DNA from: CADEED01 sp041395625
GTDB taxonomy: Bacteria > Pseudomonadota > Gammaproteobacteria > Steroidobacterales > Steroidobacteraceae
Direction of reading: 5' to 3'
Assembly (NCBI GenBank): GCA_041395625.1
Contig: JAWLAE010000003.1
Coordinates: forward strand, 1 to 64,000
Length of the DNA: 64,000 nucleotides
Shown: positions 1-9,982 of the stretch, piece after piece
Layout of the letters: each line of letters opens with the position of its first letter
How positions within the stretch are numbered: position 1 is the stretch's first letter
Notes under the pieces: generated by a model
What the model saw: only the letters and a program-made list of their open reading frames with translations
The model's database searches: none
What the model was told of the DNA's origin: nothing
Made by a program: the position numbers and the translations under genes

Positions 1-603
1 GAGACCTGCCATCGCAATGCCAGGCACGGACAACAGGAACGCGAAACGTGCTGCGGCTTCGCGCGACAAGCCGAGCGCCCGGCCGGCGGTCATCGTGATA
101 CCCGAGCGCGACGTGCCGGGCACCAGCGCGAGCGCCTGCGCACAGCCGATCACCAGCGCATCGCGGATCGAGAGCGAGCGCTCATCGCGGTGGCTCGAGG
201 ACAGGCGATCGACTACATAGAGCACGATACCGAACACCGCCAGCTGGAACGCCACGACGGCAGGACTGCGCAATGCGGTCTCGATGAAATCCTTGCCGAG
301 CAGCCCCACCAGGCCCACCGGAATGGTGCCGATCAGCAGATTGATGGCCAGGCGTCCATAGGAATCCTGCCGATCGCCCGCGACCCAGCGCACTGCGCCG
401 GTCGTGAGCGGCACCAGATCGCGACGAAAATAGCCGACCACGGCGAGCAAGGTGCCGACATGCACGGCCACGTCGAATGCCAGCCCCTGGTCCGTCCAAC
501 CTAACAACCGCGGCAACAGCACGAGATGACCAGAGCTCGATACGGGCAGGAACTCCGTGAGTCCCTGAATCACCGCCAGCACGACTGCCTGCCACCATTC
601 CAT
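1..603 (-). CDS. uppP: Undecaprenyl-diphosphatase UppP (BacA), 3' end outside the window
   Basis: Reading the minus strand from the ATG at 603 gives 201 codons without a stop, running off the left edge. The protein opens with MEWWQAVVLAVIQGLTEFLP followed by VSSSGH, the first UppP signature with its catalytic glutamate, and later has PGTSRSG, the second signature. The family is an integral membrane phosphatase of about 270 residues that turns undecaprenyl diphosphate into the monophosphate carrier for peptidoglycan synthesis and confers some bacitracin resistance. It lies 11 bases after the MidA-type methyltransferase on the same strand and is probably co-transcribed with it. Identification rests on both signatures and is firm; only the last quarter is missing. 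Confidence 0.93.
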   Translation of the reverse strand, partial: MEWWQAVVLAVIQGLTEFLPVSSSGHLVLLPRLLGWTDQGLAFDVAVHVGTLLAVVGYFRRDLVPLTTGAVRWVAGDRQDSYGRLAINLLIGTIPVGLVGLLGKDFIETALRSPAVVAFQLAVFGIVLYVVDRLSSSHRDERSLSIRDALVIGCAQALALVPGTSRSGITMTAGRALGLSREAAARFAFLLSVPGIAMAGL

Positions 604-614
604 GTCCAAACTCC

Positions 615-1814
615 CTACAGCGACCCACGCAGGTCCTGCCAACCGAACCCCCGCAGAGGCGCCCGGTAATCACGACCCAATGCCATGACCTTGAAGGCCT
701 CGCCCATCTCGCCCGGCATCATCAGGCGCCGCGCCTCGCCCGCCTGGGCGAGCCGCTCGCGTTCATCGTGAGCGGCAGCCAGCACATTCTCCATCCCACA
801 GCCGATCAGGAACCCGGCCTGCGTCACGAATCCCAGCAACTCGAGACCGGCCGCCTGCCCCGCTGCGGCGACGCGCGTGAAATCGACCCAGGCGGTGATG
901 TCCTGCAAGCCCGGATTGAGCAACGGGTCGCCATGCGCCCGGTGCCGGAAGTGACACTGCAACGTGCCGGCAGTGCGGTCGGGATGATACAGGTGGGAGC
1001 GCGGCAGGCCGTAGTCGATCAGCAGCACGACACCGCGGCGCAGCGCGGCACCCAGACCAGCCAACCAGCCGTCGAGTTCCAGACAGATCTCGCCGTGGTA
1101 GTTGTCTGGCAGTTGCTGCGGCAGGTCTCGCTCGAGCAGTCGAACCGCGTTGGCAAGCGCGGGTGCAGCTGTCCGTGTCGCCTCGACCAGTGCACCGTGC
1201 GAATCGAGTGCCACGCCTAACGAGTCGATCACTTTGATCGCGCCGACTCCCGCGCGCAGTACGAAGCGCTCAACCGGCATGGCGTCGAGCACTTCGTTCG
1301 CGACGACGACGCCCGTGATCGGCTGCGCTGGCCAGCGATCGAGCCACTCGACGCGGCTCGCCAATGCGGCTGGCAGGGCTGCGAGCCGCGTGCGTTGCCG
1401 CTCACGCAGGTCGGCACTCACTTCGAGAATCCGGTAGCGATCCGGCAATGTGCCCAGTTCGGCCAATTCCTCGAGCAGAACGGCAGCCAACGCGCCACTG
1501 CCGGCACCGAACTCCAGCAGATCGCGGCCGGTGGCCGCCAGCACGTCGGCACACTGCCGCGCGAGACAGCGGCCGAACAGGGATGACATCTCGGGCGCCG
1601 TGACGAAGTCGCCCGCCGCGCCGAACTTGGTGGCCCCGCTGCTGTAATAGCCGAGTCCCGGCTCGTACAGGACGAGACGCATGAAATCGGCGAACCCCAA
1701 CCAGCCGCCAGCCGCCTCGATCCGTCCACGTACCATGCTCGTCACCTGTTCGGCGTGCGCTCGCTCGGCCGCATCGAGCGCGGGCAGAGTTGAGAGCGTG
1801 GGCGGGATCGTCAT
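615..1814 (-). CDS. MidA/NDUFAF7-family SAM-dependent methyltransferase (PF02636)
   Basis: A 399-residue protein with the family hallmarks: YEPGLGYYSSG near residue 50, GDFVTAPEMS near 68-77, and the SAM-binding glycine motif EFGAGSGAL near 101-109. Mitochondrial relatives (NDUFAF7/MidA) methylate an arginine of a complex I subunit. The bacterial protein is usually annotated only as a class I methyltransferase, so the substrate here is not known. The ATG at 1814 is used. The neighbouring pteridine reductase starts 11 bases away on the other strand, so each gene's promoter must lie inside the other's coding region or very close to it. uppP follows 11 bases downstream. Confidence 0.88.
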   Translation of the reverse strand: MTIPPTLSTLPALDAAERAHAEQVTSMVRGRIEAAGGWLGFADFMRLVLYEPGLGYYSSGATKFGAAGDFVTAPEMSSLFGRCLARQCADVLAATGRDLLEFGAGSGALAAVLLEELAELGTLPDRYRILEVSADLRERQRTRLAALPAALASRVEWLDRWPAQPITGVVVANEVLDAMPVERFVLRAGVGAIKVIDSLGVALDSHGALVEATRTAAPALANAVRLLERDLPQQLPDNYHGEICLELDGWLAGLGAALRRGVVLLIDYGLPRSHLYHPDRTAGTLQCHFRHRAHGDPLLNPGLQDITAWVDFTRVAAAGQAAGLELLGFVTQAGFLIGCGMENVLAAAHDERERLAQAGEARRLMMPGEMGEAFKVMALGRDYRAPLRGFGWQDLRGSL

Positions 1815-1825
1815 ACTGTCTGCCT

Positions 1826-2578
1826 ATGGATGACGCGACTTCGCTCACGGGACGCACAGTACTGATCACCGGCGCGGCCGTGCGGGTCGGCGCGGCGATG
1901 GCGCGCGCCTTCCACGCAGCGGGCGCCAATCTGGTGCTGCATTATCGAAGCTCGGTCGCCCAGGCGCAGACCCTGGCCGACGAACTGGAAGTCGTGCGCC
2001 GCGGCTCGACGCAGCTGGTGCGCGCCAACCTGCTGGATACGACCTACCTGCCGACGATCGTGCAAAGCGCCCTCACAGCCTTTGGCCGCCTGGACGTGCT
2101 CGTCAACAATGCCTCGTCGTTCTATCCGACGCCGGTCGGCAGCATCACCGAGCAGCAATGGCAGGACCTGATGGGCAGCAACGTCAAGGCACCGCTGTTC
2201 CTGTCGCAGGCTGCCGCACCGCATCTGCGTGTGGTCAAGGGTCAGATCATCAACATCGTCGACATCCATGGCACGCGACCGCTGCGGAACCACCCGGTGT
2301 ACAGCACCGCCAAGGCCGCCCTCGTCATGTTGACCCGCTCGCTGGCGAAGGAACTGGCGCCGGAGATCCGCGTCAATGGCATCGCGCCGGGCCCGGTACT
2401 GTGGCCCGTCACCGGCGCCGACGAGGAGTTGCGCGCCAACATAGTCGACCGGACGTTGCTGAAACGGATGGGTTCGCCGGACGATATTGCGCGCACTGCG
2501 CTGTTCCTGGCAGCCAATGCGCCGTTCATGACTGGCCAGATACTGGCGGTCGACGGCGGCCGCAGCGTCGCCTGGTAG
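1826..2578 (+). CDS. Pteridine reductase (short-chain dehydrogenase, FolM-like)
   Basis: A 250-residue SDR. The start chosen is the ATG at 1826 (MDDATSL), since an upstream in-frame start would lie inside the divergent methyltransferase gene. The Rossmann motif is TGAAVRVG rather than the usual TGxxxGIG. Together with HYRSS and NNASSFYPTP this is typical of pteridine reductases, which reduce dihydro- or biopterin with NADPH. The catalytic YSTAKAAL (YxxxK) is present. It lies tail to tail with folK, 40 bases away, and beside folB, which supports a pterin/folate role. Substrate assignment is by family and neighbourhood, not proven by sequence. Confidence 0.85.
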   Translation: MDDATSLTGRTVLITGAAVRVGAAMARAFHAAGANLVLHYRSSVAQAQTLADELEVVRRGSTQLVRANLLDTTYLPTIVQSALTAFGRLDVLVNNASSFYPTPVGSITEQQWQDLMGSNVKAPLFLSQAAAPHLRVVKGQIINIVDIHGTRPLRNHPVYSTAKAALVMLTRSLAKELAPEIRVNGIAPGPVLWPVTGADEELRANIVDRTLLKRMGSPDDIARTALFLAANAPFMTGQILAVDGGRSVAW

Positions 2579-2618
2579 TCCAGCTCGCCCGCTCCATTGC
2601 CGCACGCGCGCCACGCCT

Positions 2619-3137
2619 TCAGTCGTTGGCTGCAGCGGCCAGCTCGACACGTCGCATCGGGTGCGCGCCGCGGTCGAATTGCTGCCATAGCTCGCCGATC
2701 GTCAGCCCCAGCGTTGGGTGCCTGACCTCCGGCGCGAGCTCGGCCATCGGACCCAGCATGTAGGCGCGCTTGACGAGATCTGGCCGTGGCAAGCGGTACG
2801 CCGGCGTCTCGGCCAGGAGATCACCGTATAACAACACGTCCAAGTCCAGGCTGCGCGGTGCCCACTTCGGCGCGCTGCGCGGCCGATGGCATTGTGCTTC
2901 GATGTCGTGCAGCCGCGCGATCACCTGCGCCAATGGCAACCCGGTCGTGAAGCCAGCCACCAGGTTGATGAAGTCGGGCCCGTCGAAGCCCACCGCCGTA
3001 TTCTGGTAGGCGCTGGAGAACCGCACATCCGGCCAGGTGCGCGTCATCTCGCGCATGGCAGTTGCCAGATGGCGTTCCGGCTGCACATTGCTGCCGACCG
3101 CCACGAAGACACGCACCGCTGCGTCGCCTTGCGTCAC
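2619..3137 (-). CDS. folK: 2-amino-4-hydroxy-6-hydroxymethyldihydropteridine diphosphokinase
   Basis: HPPK transfers pyrophosphate from ATP to 6-hydroxymethyl-dihydropterin in folate synthesis. Visible motifs are FVAVGSN at the N-terminus and WAPRSLDLDVLLYG, the HPPK signature with the two Mg-binding aspartates. The longest open frame begins at 3233, but the GTG at 3137 overlaps the folB stop as GTGA, a normal translational-coupling arrangement, and gives a 172-residue protein of usual family size. I use that start; a second GTG at 3116 is possible. It is the last gene of the tsaD-folB-folK run on the minus strand. Confidence 0.9.
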   Translation of the reverse strand: MTQGDAAVRVFVAVGSNVQPERHLATAMREMTRTWPDVRFSSAYQNTAVGFDGPDFINLVAGFTTGLPLAQVIARLHDIEAQCHRPRSAPKWAPRSLDLDVLLYGDLLAETPAYRLPRPDLVKRAYMLGPMAELAPEVRHPTLGLTIGELWQQFDRGAHPMRRVELAAAAND

Positions 3138-3556
3138 GCCGCGCCCAGATCGGCCCGCGTCCGCTCCACCACGACACCAACGTCGCGTGAGCCGCGGACG
3201 GCACCCGGCTTGTTGATCGAGAAACGTATCCATTGCAGCTCGAATTCCTGCAGGATCATCAGAGCGCCGCGATGCGCCAGCGTTTCGACCAGCTGGAACT
3301 GTGACTCACCGACGAACGCGATCAGTCGCTTGGCCACCCGTTTGTAGTCGACCGTATCCGCCACCGAGTCGCTGGCCGCCGCACGTCGGCAGTCGACCGG
3401 CAATTCGATATCGAGCACCACTTTCTGCTTGATGCGGCGCTCCCAGTCGATGAAGCCGATGATGCACTCGACTTCGAGCCCGCGCAGGAAAATACGGTCG
3501 CCAGCCTGTTCGGCGTGGGCGGCGGGCACGGTGCTCTTCTTGGGCGTCGATGGCAT
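3134..3556 (-). CDS. folB: Dihydroneopterin aldolase
   Basis: A 140-residue FolB. After a 20-residue polar N-terminal tail comes DRIFLRGLEVECIIGFIDWE, the conserved start of the fold, and VDYKRVAKRLIAFV and FQLVETLAH with the catalytic-site glutamate. FolB splits 7,8-dihydroneopterin into 6-hydroxymethyl-dihydropterin and glycolaldehyde, feeding directly into FolK, whose start codon overlaps the folB stop. It follows tsaD by 47 bases on the same strand; that gap holds a perfect 6-1-6 palindrome listed separately. The tail ahead of the domain is slightly longer than in most FolB proteins. Confidence 0.92.
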   Translation of the reverse strand: MPSTPKKSTVPAAHAEQAGDRIFLRGLEVECIIGFIDWERRIKQKVVLDIELPVDCRRAAASDSVADTVDYKRVAKRLIAFVGESQFQLVETLAHRGALMILQEFELQWIRFSINKPGAVRGSRDVGVVVERTRADLGAA

Positions 3557-3595
3557 GGCGGATTGTCTTTACTGTTGTGAACTATGGTTATGGTT

Positions 3596-3608
3596 GTTAG
3601 TAACTAAC
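3596..3608. repeat. 13-bp perfect palindrome at the tsaD stop codon
   Basis: The sequence GTTAGT-A-ACTAAC is a perfect 6-1-6 inverted repeat spanning the tsaD stop codon and the start of the short gap before folB. It could be an operator, a weak hairpin in the tsaD-folB transcript, or chance. Nothing else in the gap identifies a regulator. Confidence 0.3.
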
Positions 3609-4623
3609 GGCCGAGCGGCGTGAGCTCAGTGAGTGGCCACCGGGCACGTGCACAAACCGCCAGCGGCTCGGTACAGCCCGCCTGCAGGCGGGCCATCCCA
3701 GCCACGGCGATCATCGCAGCATTGTCCGTGCAGAACTCGATGCGTGGATAGTAGACACGACCGCCGCGGCGGGCCACGCTTTCGGCGAGTCGCTGGCGTA
3801 GCGCGACGTTCGCGCCCACGCCCCCGGCAACCACCAGCGCTGCGCGCCCAGTCGCATCGAGGGCGCGCAGCGACTTCTGCACCAGCGTGTCCACGATCGC
3901 AGCCTCGGCGCTGGCGGCAATGTCCGCGCGCCGGCGCGCATCGAGTGGCGCTGCCTGCACGGCCAGCGACACGGCGGTCTTCAACCCCGAGAAACTGAAC
4001 TCGAACCCCGGTCGATCGAGCATCGGCCGTGGGAAACTGAACTTATCGCCGGGCGCCGTGGCGGCAAGGGCCGCCAGCTGCGGCCCGCCGGGGTACGGCA
4101 GGCCCAGCAATTTGGCGCTCTTGTCGAAGGCTTCGCCGGCTGCGTCATCGCGGGTATCACCCAGCAGGCGGTAATCACCGGGCGCCACCACATCGATCAG
4201 CATGGTGTGGCCACCTGAAACCAGCAGCGCCAGATGTGGGAACGGCGGCGGCTCCGCCTCCAGCAACGGTGCCAGCAGGTGGCCTTCGAGGTGATGAACC
4301 GCGACTGCCGGCACGCCCCAGGCGTAGGCCAGGCTGCGTCCCAGGGCGGCACCGGTGAGCAGGGCCCCGATCAGTCCGGGCCCCGCAGTGTAGGCGACGC
4401 CGGCCAGCTCCTGTGGCGCCGTTGCCGCGTCTGCCAAGGTGGCACGCAGGAGCGGCAGCAGCTTGACGACGTGATCGCGCGATGCGAGCTCCGGCACGAC
4501 GCCGCCATAGACCCGATGCAGCTCGATCTGGCTGAAGATCGAATGCGCCAGCAGGCCGCGCGCCGCGTCGAATACCGCTACGGCGCTCTCGTCACAGGAG
4601 GATTCGAGAGCCAAAATTCGCAT
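3604..4623 (-). CDS. tsaD: tRNA N6-adenosine threonylcarbamoyltransferase TsaD
   Basis: A 339-residue protein of normal length starting MRILALESSCDESAVAVFD, the TsaD/Kae1 opening, with the metal-binding HHLEGH motif around residues 107-112 and the ASKH-fold LVSGGHT. TsaD, with TsaB and TsaE, transfers the threonylcarbamoyl group to A37 of ANN-decoding tRNAs (t6A). It is divergent from rpsU, the usual gammaproteobacterial arrangement, and probably leads the tsaD-folB-folK transcript. Start and end agree with the family; no oddity seen. Confidence 0.96.
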   Translation of the reverse strand: MRILALESSCDESAVAVFDAARGLLAHSIFSQIELHRVYGGVVPELASRDHVVKLLPLLRATLADAATAPQELAGVAYTAGPGLIGALLTGAALGRSLAYAWGVPAVAVHHLEGHLLAPLLEAEPPPFPHLALLVSGGHTMLIDVVAPGDYRLLGDTRDDAAGEAFDKSAKLLGLPYPGGPQLAALAATAPGDKFSFPRPMLDRPGFEFSFSGLKTAVSLAVQAAPLDARRRADIAASAEAAIVDTLVQKSLRALDATGRAALVVAGGVGANVALRQRLAESVARRGGRVYYPRIEFCTDNAAMIAVAGMARLQAGCTEPLAVCARARWPLTELTPLGR

Positions 4624-4648
4624 GTCAGTAGAAAAATGAACGGTGGTT

Positions 4649-4677
4649 TTGCGTTTTCGGCCGAGGCTCTCTAGAAT
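4649..4677 (+). promoter_or_regulatory. Probable sigma-70 promoter of rpsU
   Basis: A -35-like TTGCGT at 4649-4654 is separated by 17 bases from TAGAAT at 4672-4677. It stands 43 bases ahead of the rpsU ATG, in the tsaD/rpsU divergent gap. The spacing is ideal and the -10 matches five of six consensus bases; the -35 matches only the TTG. Confidence 0.55.
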
Positions 4678-4681
4678 GCGC

Positions 4682-4700
4682 GCCCCGGTTCTGCCGGGGC
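4682..4700 (+). other. GC hairpin in the rpsU leader
   Basis: GCCCCGG, loop TTCTG, CCGGGGC: a perfect 7-bp stem just downstream of the predicted rpsU transcription start and 20 bases before the ATG. It has no U-run behind it, so it is not a usual terminator; it may stabilise the transcript or affect ribosome access. Confidence 0.4.
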
Positions 4701-4720
4701 AAACTCAAATTGAGGTTTCG

Positions 4721-4936
4721 ATGCCGAGCGTCCGTGTACGTGAGAACGAGTATTTTGATGCCGCTTTGCGGCGCTTCAAGCGTGCATGCGAGAAAGCCGG
4801 TGTGCTCACCGAGCTGCGGCGCCGTGAATTCTACGAGAAGCCGACACAGGAACGTAAGCGCAAGAAAGCTGCGGCCGTCAAACGGCATCTGAAGCGCAAT
4901 TCACCGCGTGAATTTACCGCGCGCCCCGCGCGTTGA
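4721..4936 (+). CDS. rpsU: 30S ribosomal protein S21
   Basis: A 71-residue, strongly basic protein starting MPSVRVRENEYFDAALRRFK, the typical S21 N-terminus, with the RRREFYEKPTQERKRKK stretch. S21 joins the 30S subunit near the anti-Shine-Dalgarno end of 16S rRNA and helps initiation. The internal ATG at 4721 is chosen because it begins at the conserved S21 start; the longer frame from 4643 is leader sequence. It is the first gene of the rpsU-yqeY-dnaG-rpoD run. Confidence 0.97.
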   Translation: MPSVRVRENEYFDAALRRFKRACEKAGVLTELRRREFYEKPTQERKRKKAAAVKRHLKRNSPREFTARPAR

Positions 4937-4946
4937 GCAGCACGCG

Positions 4947-5393
4947 ATGACGCTCAAAGAGCGCATCACCGAAGACATGAAGACTGCCATGCGGTCAGGC
5001 GAGAAGGATCGCCTGGCCGTCATTCGATCGGTGCAGGCTGCCATCAAGCAGCGCGAGGTCGACGAACGCATCACACTCGACGATGCCCAGATCCTTGCGG
5101 TGCTCGAGAAGATGATCAAGCAGCGCAAAGAGTCGATCGCCGCATTCGAAGCGGGCAACCGCCCCGACCTCGTTGCCAAAGAAACGGCGGAAATCGCCGT
5201 GCTGCAACCGTATCTGCCCGCCCAGCTGTCAGCCGCCGAGCTAGAGGCCCTCATTGATGCCGCGCTCAAACAAACGGGCGCGAGCACGATCAAGGACATG
5301 GGCAAGGTCATGGCAGTCGTGAAGGCGCAGGCGACGGGCCGCGCCGACATGGGCGCCGTCGGCGGCCTCATCAAAGCGAAACTCGGCGCCTAG
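4947..5393 (+). CDS. yqeY: GatB/YqeY-domain protein
   Basis: A 148-residue protein, MTLKERITEDMKTAMRSGEK onward, ending TGRADMGAVGGLIKAKLG, which is the YqeY family from end to end. The domain resembles the tRNA-binding tail of GatB, but the free-standing protein's job is not established. Its position between rpsU and dnaG is conserved in many proteobacteria. The ATG at 4947, ten bases after the rpsU stop, is used. Confidence 0.93.
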   Translation: MTLKERITEDMKTAMRSGEKDRLAVIRSVQAAIKQREVDERITLDDAQILAVLEKMIKQRKESIAAFEAGNRPDLVAKETAEIAVLQPYLPAQLSAAELEALIDAALKQTGASTIKDMGKVMAVVKAQATGRADMGAVGGLIKAKLGA

Positions 5394-5405
5394 CCGAGCA
5401 ACCTC

Positions 5406-5594
5406 ATGCGCGGGCTCGCTACCGCCGCCATCCTCATCATGATTGCGCTGGTTTGTGTTGGCGTCGTACGGCGTCTCGAGGCCGAGCGCCGCCAGTTGGG
5501 CCGTTTACCCGCCCACCGCAAGCGGCTCGCGCTGTTTGGCGCGCTCGGTGCGCTGGCTTTGGCCGCGATCGTCGCGTTCGCCCTGCTGCGCTGA
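5406..5594 (+). CDS. Small two-helix membrane protein, function unknown
   Basis: A 62-residue frame starting 12 bases after yqeY and ending 22 bases before dnaG. It has two hydrophobic segments (about residues 4-21 and 42-60) separated by a basic loop rich in Arg, consistent with both ends outside or an N-in hairpin. I recognise no family. The tight fit between two conserved genes and the clear membrane pattern favour a real gene; a chance hydrophobic reading frame in GC-rich DNA remains possible. Confidence 0.5.
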   Translation: MRGLATAAILIMIALVCVGVVRRLEAERRQLGRLPAHRKRLALFGALGALALAAIVAFALLR

Positions 5595-5616
5595 CAGCCA
5601 GTTATTCTTGTACGGC

Positions 5617-7455
5617 ATGGCCGGCCGTATTCCACAGAGTTTCATCGATGATCTGGTCGCGCGAGCGGACGTCGTCGAACTGATCGGTGCGCGCGTGCCG
5701 CTGAAGAAAGCCGGCCGCGAATACAAAGCCTGCTGCCCGTTCCACGACGAAAAGACGCCCTCGTTCTGGGTCAGCCCGGAAAAGCAGTTCTATCACTGTT
5801 TCGGCTGCGGCGCGCACGGCACGGCGCTCGGTTTTCTGATGAACTACGACAAGCTGTCGTTCGTCGACGCTGTCGAGGAACTGGCCAGCCGGCTCGGCGT
5901 CGACGTGCCACGCGAAGCGGGCACACATGACGCCCGCGATGCCGGCAGCGCTTCGCTGTACGACATCAATGCGCGGGTCGCGAAATTCTACGCTGCCAAC
6001 CTCGCGACCGCTCCCACCGCGCTGCGCTATGTGCAGCACCGTGGCCTAACCACCAGCACGATCCAGGACTTCATGATCGGCTACGCTTCGGATTCCTGGA
6101 GCGACGTGTTGCAGCGCTTTGGCAGCAGCGACGACGCCCGTCGGCAACTGGCGGATGCGGGCCTGATCATCGAACGCGAACGCAGCAGCGGCGGCGGCGG
6201 CGCGCGTGCCCCGGACCGATATTACGACCGATTCCGCGACCGGCTGATGTTCCCGATCCGGGATGCGCGCGGCCGGGTGCTGGCGTTCGGCGGGCGAGTG
6301 ATCGGCGGCGGCGAACCCAAGTATCTGAACTCGCCCGAAACACCGTTGTTCCACAAGGGACGCGAACTGTACGGGTTGTACGAATGCCGACAGCAGCGGT
6401 CGCCCCTCACGCGGCTGCTGGTCGTCGAAGGCTATATGGATGTCGCGCGGCTGCACCAGGCGGACATCAGGTATGCCGTCGCGACGCTCGGCACGGCGAC
6501 CACCGCCGAACACCTGCGGCGCATCTTCAAGCTCGTCAGCGAAGTGATCTTCTGCTTCGACGGTGACCGAGCCGGTCGCGCGGCGGCGTGGCGCGCATTG
6601 GGCAATGCCCTGCCAGAGGCGCGCGACGGTCGACAGATCCGCTTCCTGTTTCTGCCCGACGGGCAGGATCCGGATTCGCTGGTCGGCGCAGAAGGACGCG
6701 AGGCCTTCGAGCAGCGACTCGACGCAGCGCTGCCGTTGTCCGAGTACCTGGTGCTGGCGCTCGCGGAGCAAGTGGACCTCGCCCATGCAGACGGCCGCGC
6801 GCAGCTGGCCGAATTGGCTCGACCGCTGGTGGCCAAAGTACCCGCGGGCGTATTTCGGGACTTGTTGGTAGAGCGTCTTGCTGTATCAATCGGCTTGGCC
6901 AGTAGTAGATTGCATCACATTTGGTTCAATGAAGCCTTGCCTGAAACCGACCGCGGTAGCCTGGCTCAACCGACGCCAGCCCGTCCGCGGGCCGGAATAT
7001 CGACCGGCCGCGGCGGAGTGGTCACCCAGGCGGTCAAGTTGCTGGTGCGATTTCCGGCCGTCGCCACGCGACTTTCTGACATCTCGCTGCAGCGACTGGC
7101 GGCAACCGACGACCCCGGCGCACAGTTCCTGCGCGCCATGATCGTCGAGCTGCAAGAGGCGCCGGTTGCACATACCGGGCAGCTGCTGGAGCGCTGGCGC
7201 GAGCGTGCCGAGCACCCGCGATTGCAGCAGCTCGCCACCGAGGAAGTCCTGATCAGCGATGAGGAAGCGGCCCTGCCCGAACTCGAGCAGGCGGTTGCCC
7301 GGATCGCGCTGGCTGAGCTCACCCAACGCTATGACGAACTGCTGCAAAAGAGCTCGCACGCGCCGCTGACGCAGGCCGAGCAGGAAGACCTGATGGCACT
7401 TGCCACAGCGATGCGGGAGACCACCGCGGCGATTCAGTCGCCGCGCGCGCCATAG
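5617..7455 (+). CDS. dnaG: DNA primase DnaG
   Basis: A 612-residue primase. It starts at the ATG at 5617 (MAGRIPQSFIDDLVARADVV), the conserved DnaG opening; the longer frame upstream overlaps the small membrane gene and is rejected. The CHC2 zinc finger is visible as C40, H43, C61 and C64. The TOPRIM core has LLVVEGYMD and FCFDGDRAGRAA with its metal-binding acidic residues. The C-terminal 200 residues are the less conserved DnaB-binding part. It makes RNA primers for replication and is followed by rpoD, as in the classical macromolecular-synthesis operon. Confidence 0.97.
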   Translation: MAGRIPQSFIDDLVARADVVELIGARVPLKKAGREYKACCPFHDEKTPSFWVSPEKQFYHCFGCGAHGTALGFLMNYDKLSFVDAVEELASRLGVDVPREAGTHDARDAGSASLYDINARVAKFYAANLATAPTALRYVQHRGLTTSTIQDFMIGYASDSWSDVLQRFGSSDDARRQLADAGLIIERERSSGGGGARAPDRYYDRFRDRLMFPIRDARGRVLAFGGRVIGGGEPKYLNSPETPLFHKGRELYGLYECRQQRSPLTRLLVVEGYMDVARLHQADIRYAVATLGTATTAEHLRRIFKLVSEVIFCFDGDRAGRAAAWRALGNALPEARDGRQIRFLFLPDGQDPDSLVGAEGREAFEQRLDAALPLSEYLVLALAEQVDLAHADGRAQLAELARPLVAKVPAGVFRDLLVERLAVSIGLASSRLHHIWFNEALPETDRGSLAQPTPARPRAGISTGRGGVVTQAVKLLVRFPAVATRLSDISLQRLAATDDPGAQFLRAMIVELQEAPVAHTGQLLERWRERAEHPRLQQLATEEVLISDEEAALPELEQAVARIALAELTQRYDELLQKSSHAPLTQAEQEDLMALATAMRETTAAIQSPRAP

Positions 7456-7549
7456 GTGGCCTCCAAATGGCCCACGGTGGCCCGGAAATTGCTGTGCGCA
7501 GGCGCGCGCAAGCAACACAGAACCCACTGAAAGTGCTGATATTTTCATT

Positions 7550-7578
7550 TTGTCAAGACTCGCAATTGTGAGTACAAT
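7550..7578 (+). promoter_or_regulatory. Strong sigma-70-type promoter of rpoD
   Basis: TTGTCA at 7550-7555, a 17-base spacer, and TACAAT at 7573-7578, each matching five of six consensus bases. It lies in the 205-base gap between dnaG and rpoD, 82 bases ahead of the rpoD ATG, and would let rpoD be transcribed independently of the upstream genes. Confidence 0.72.
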
Positions 7579-7660
7579 GCGCGGCTTTTCCCACACCCCC
7601 TTGATCGCCGTCGTGCCACCCCCACGACACGGTCATGCGCATACCTACATTCGGGAACTC

Positions 7661-9955
<2,295 letters not shown>

Positions 9956-9982
9956 GCGGCGGGCCCGCGCTGCCGTGCGCCG

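Noticed and set aside
4682..4700. The rpsU leader hairpin as a rho-independent terminator
   Set aside because: It has no following T-run and lies after the predicted rpsU promoter, where a terminator would block the gene.
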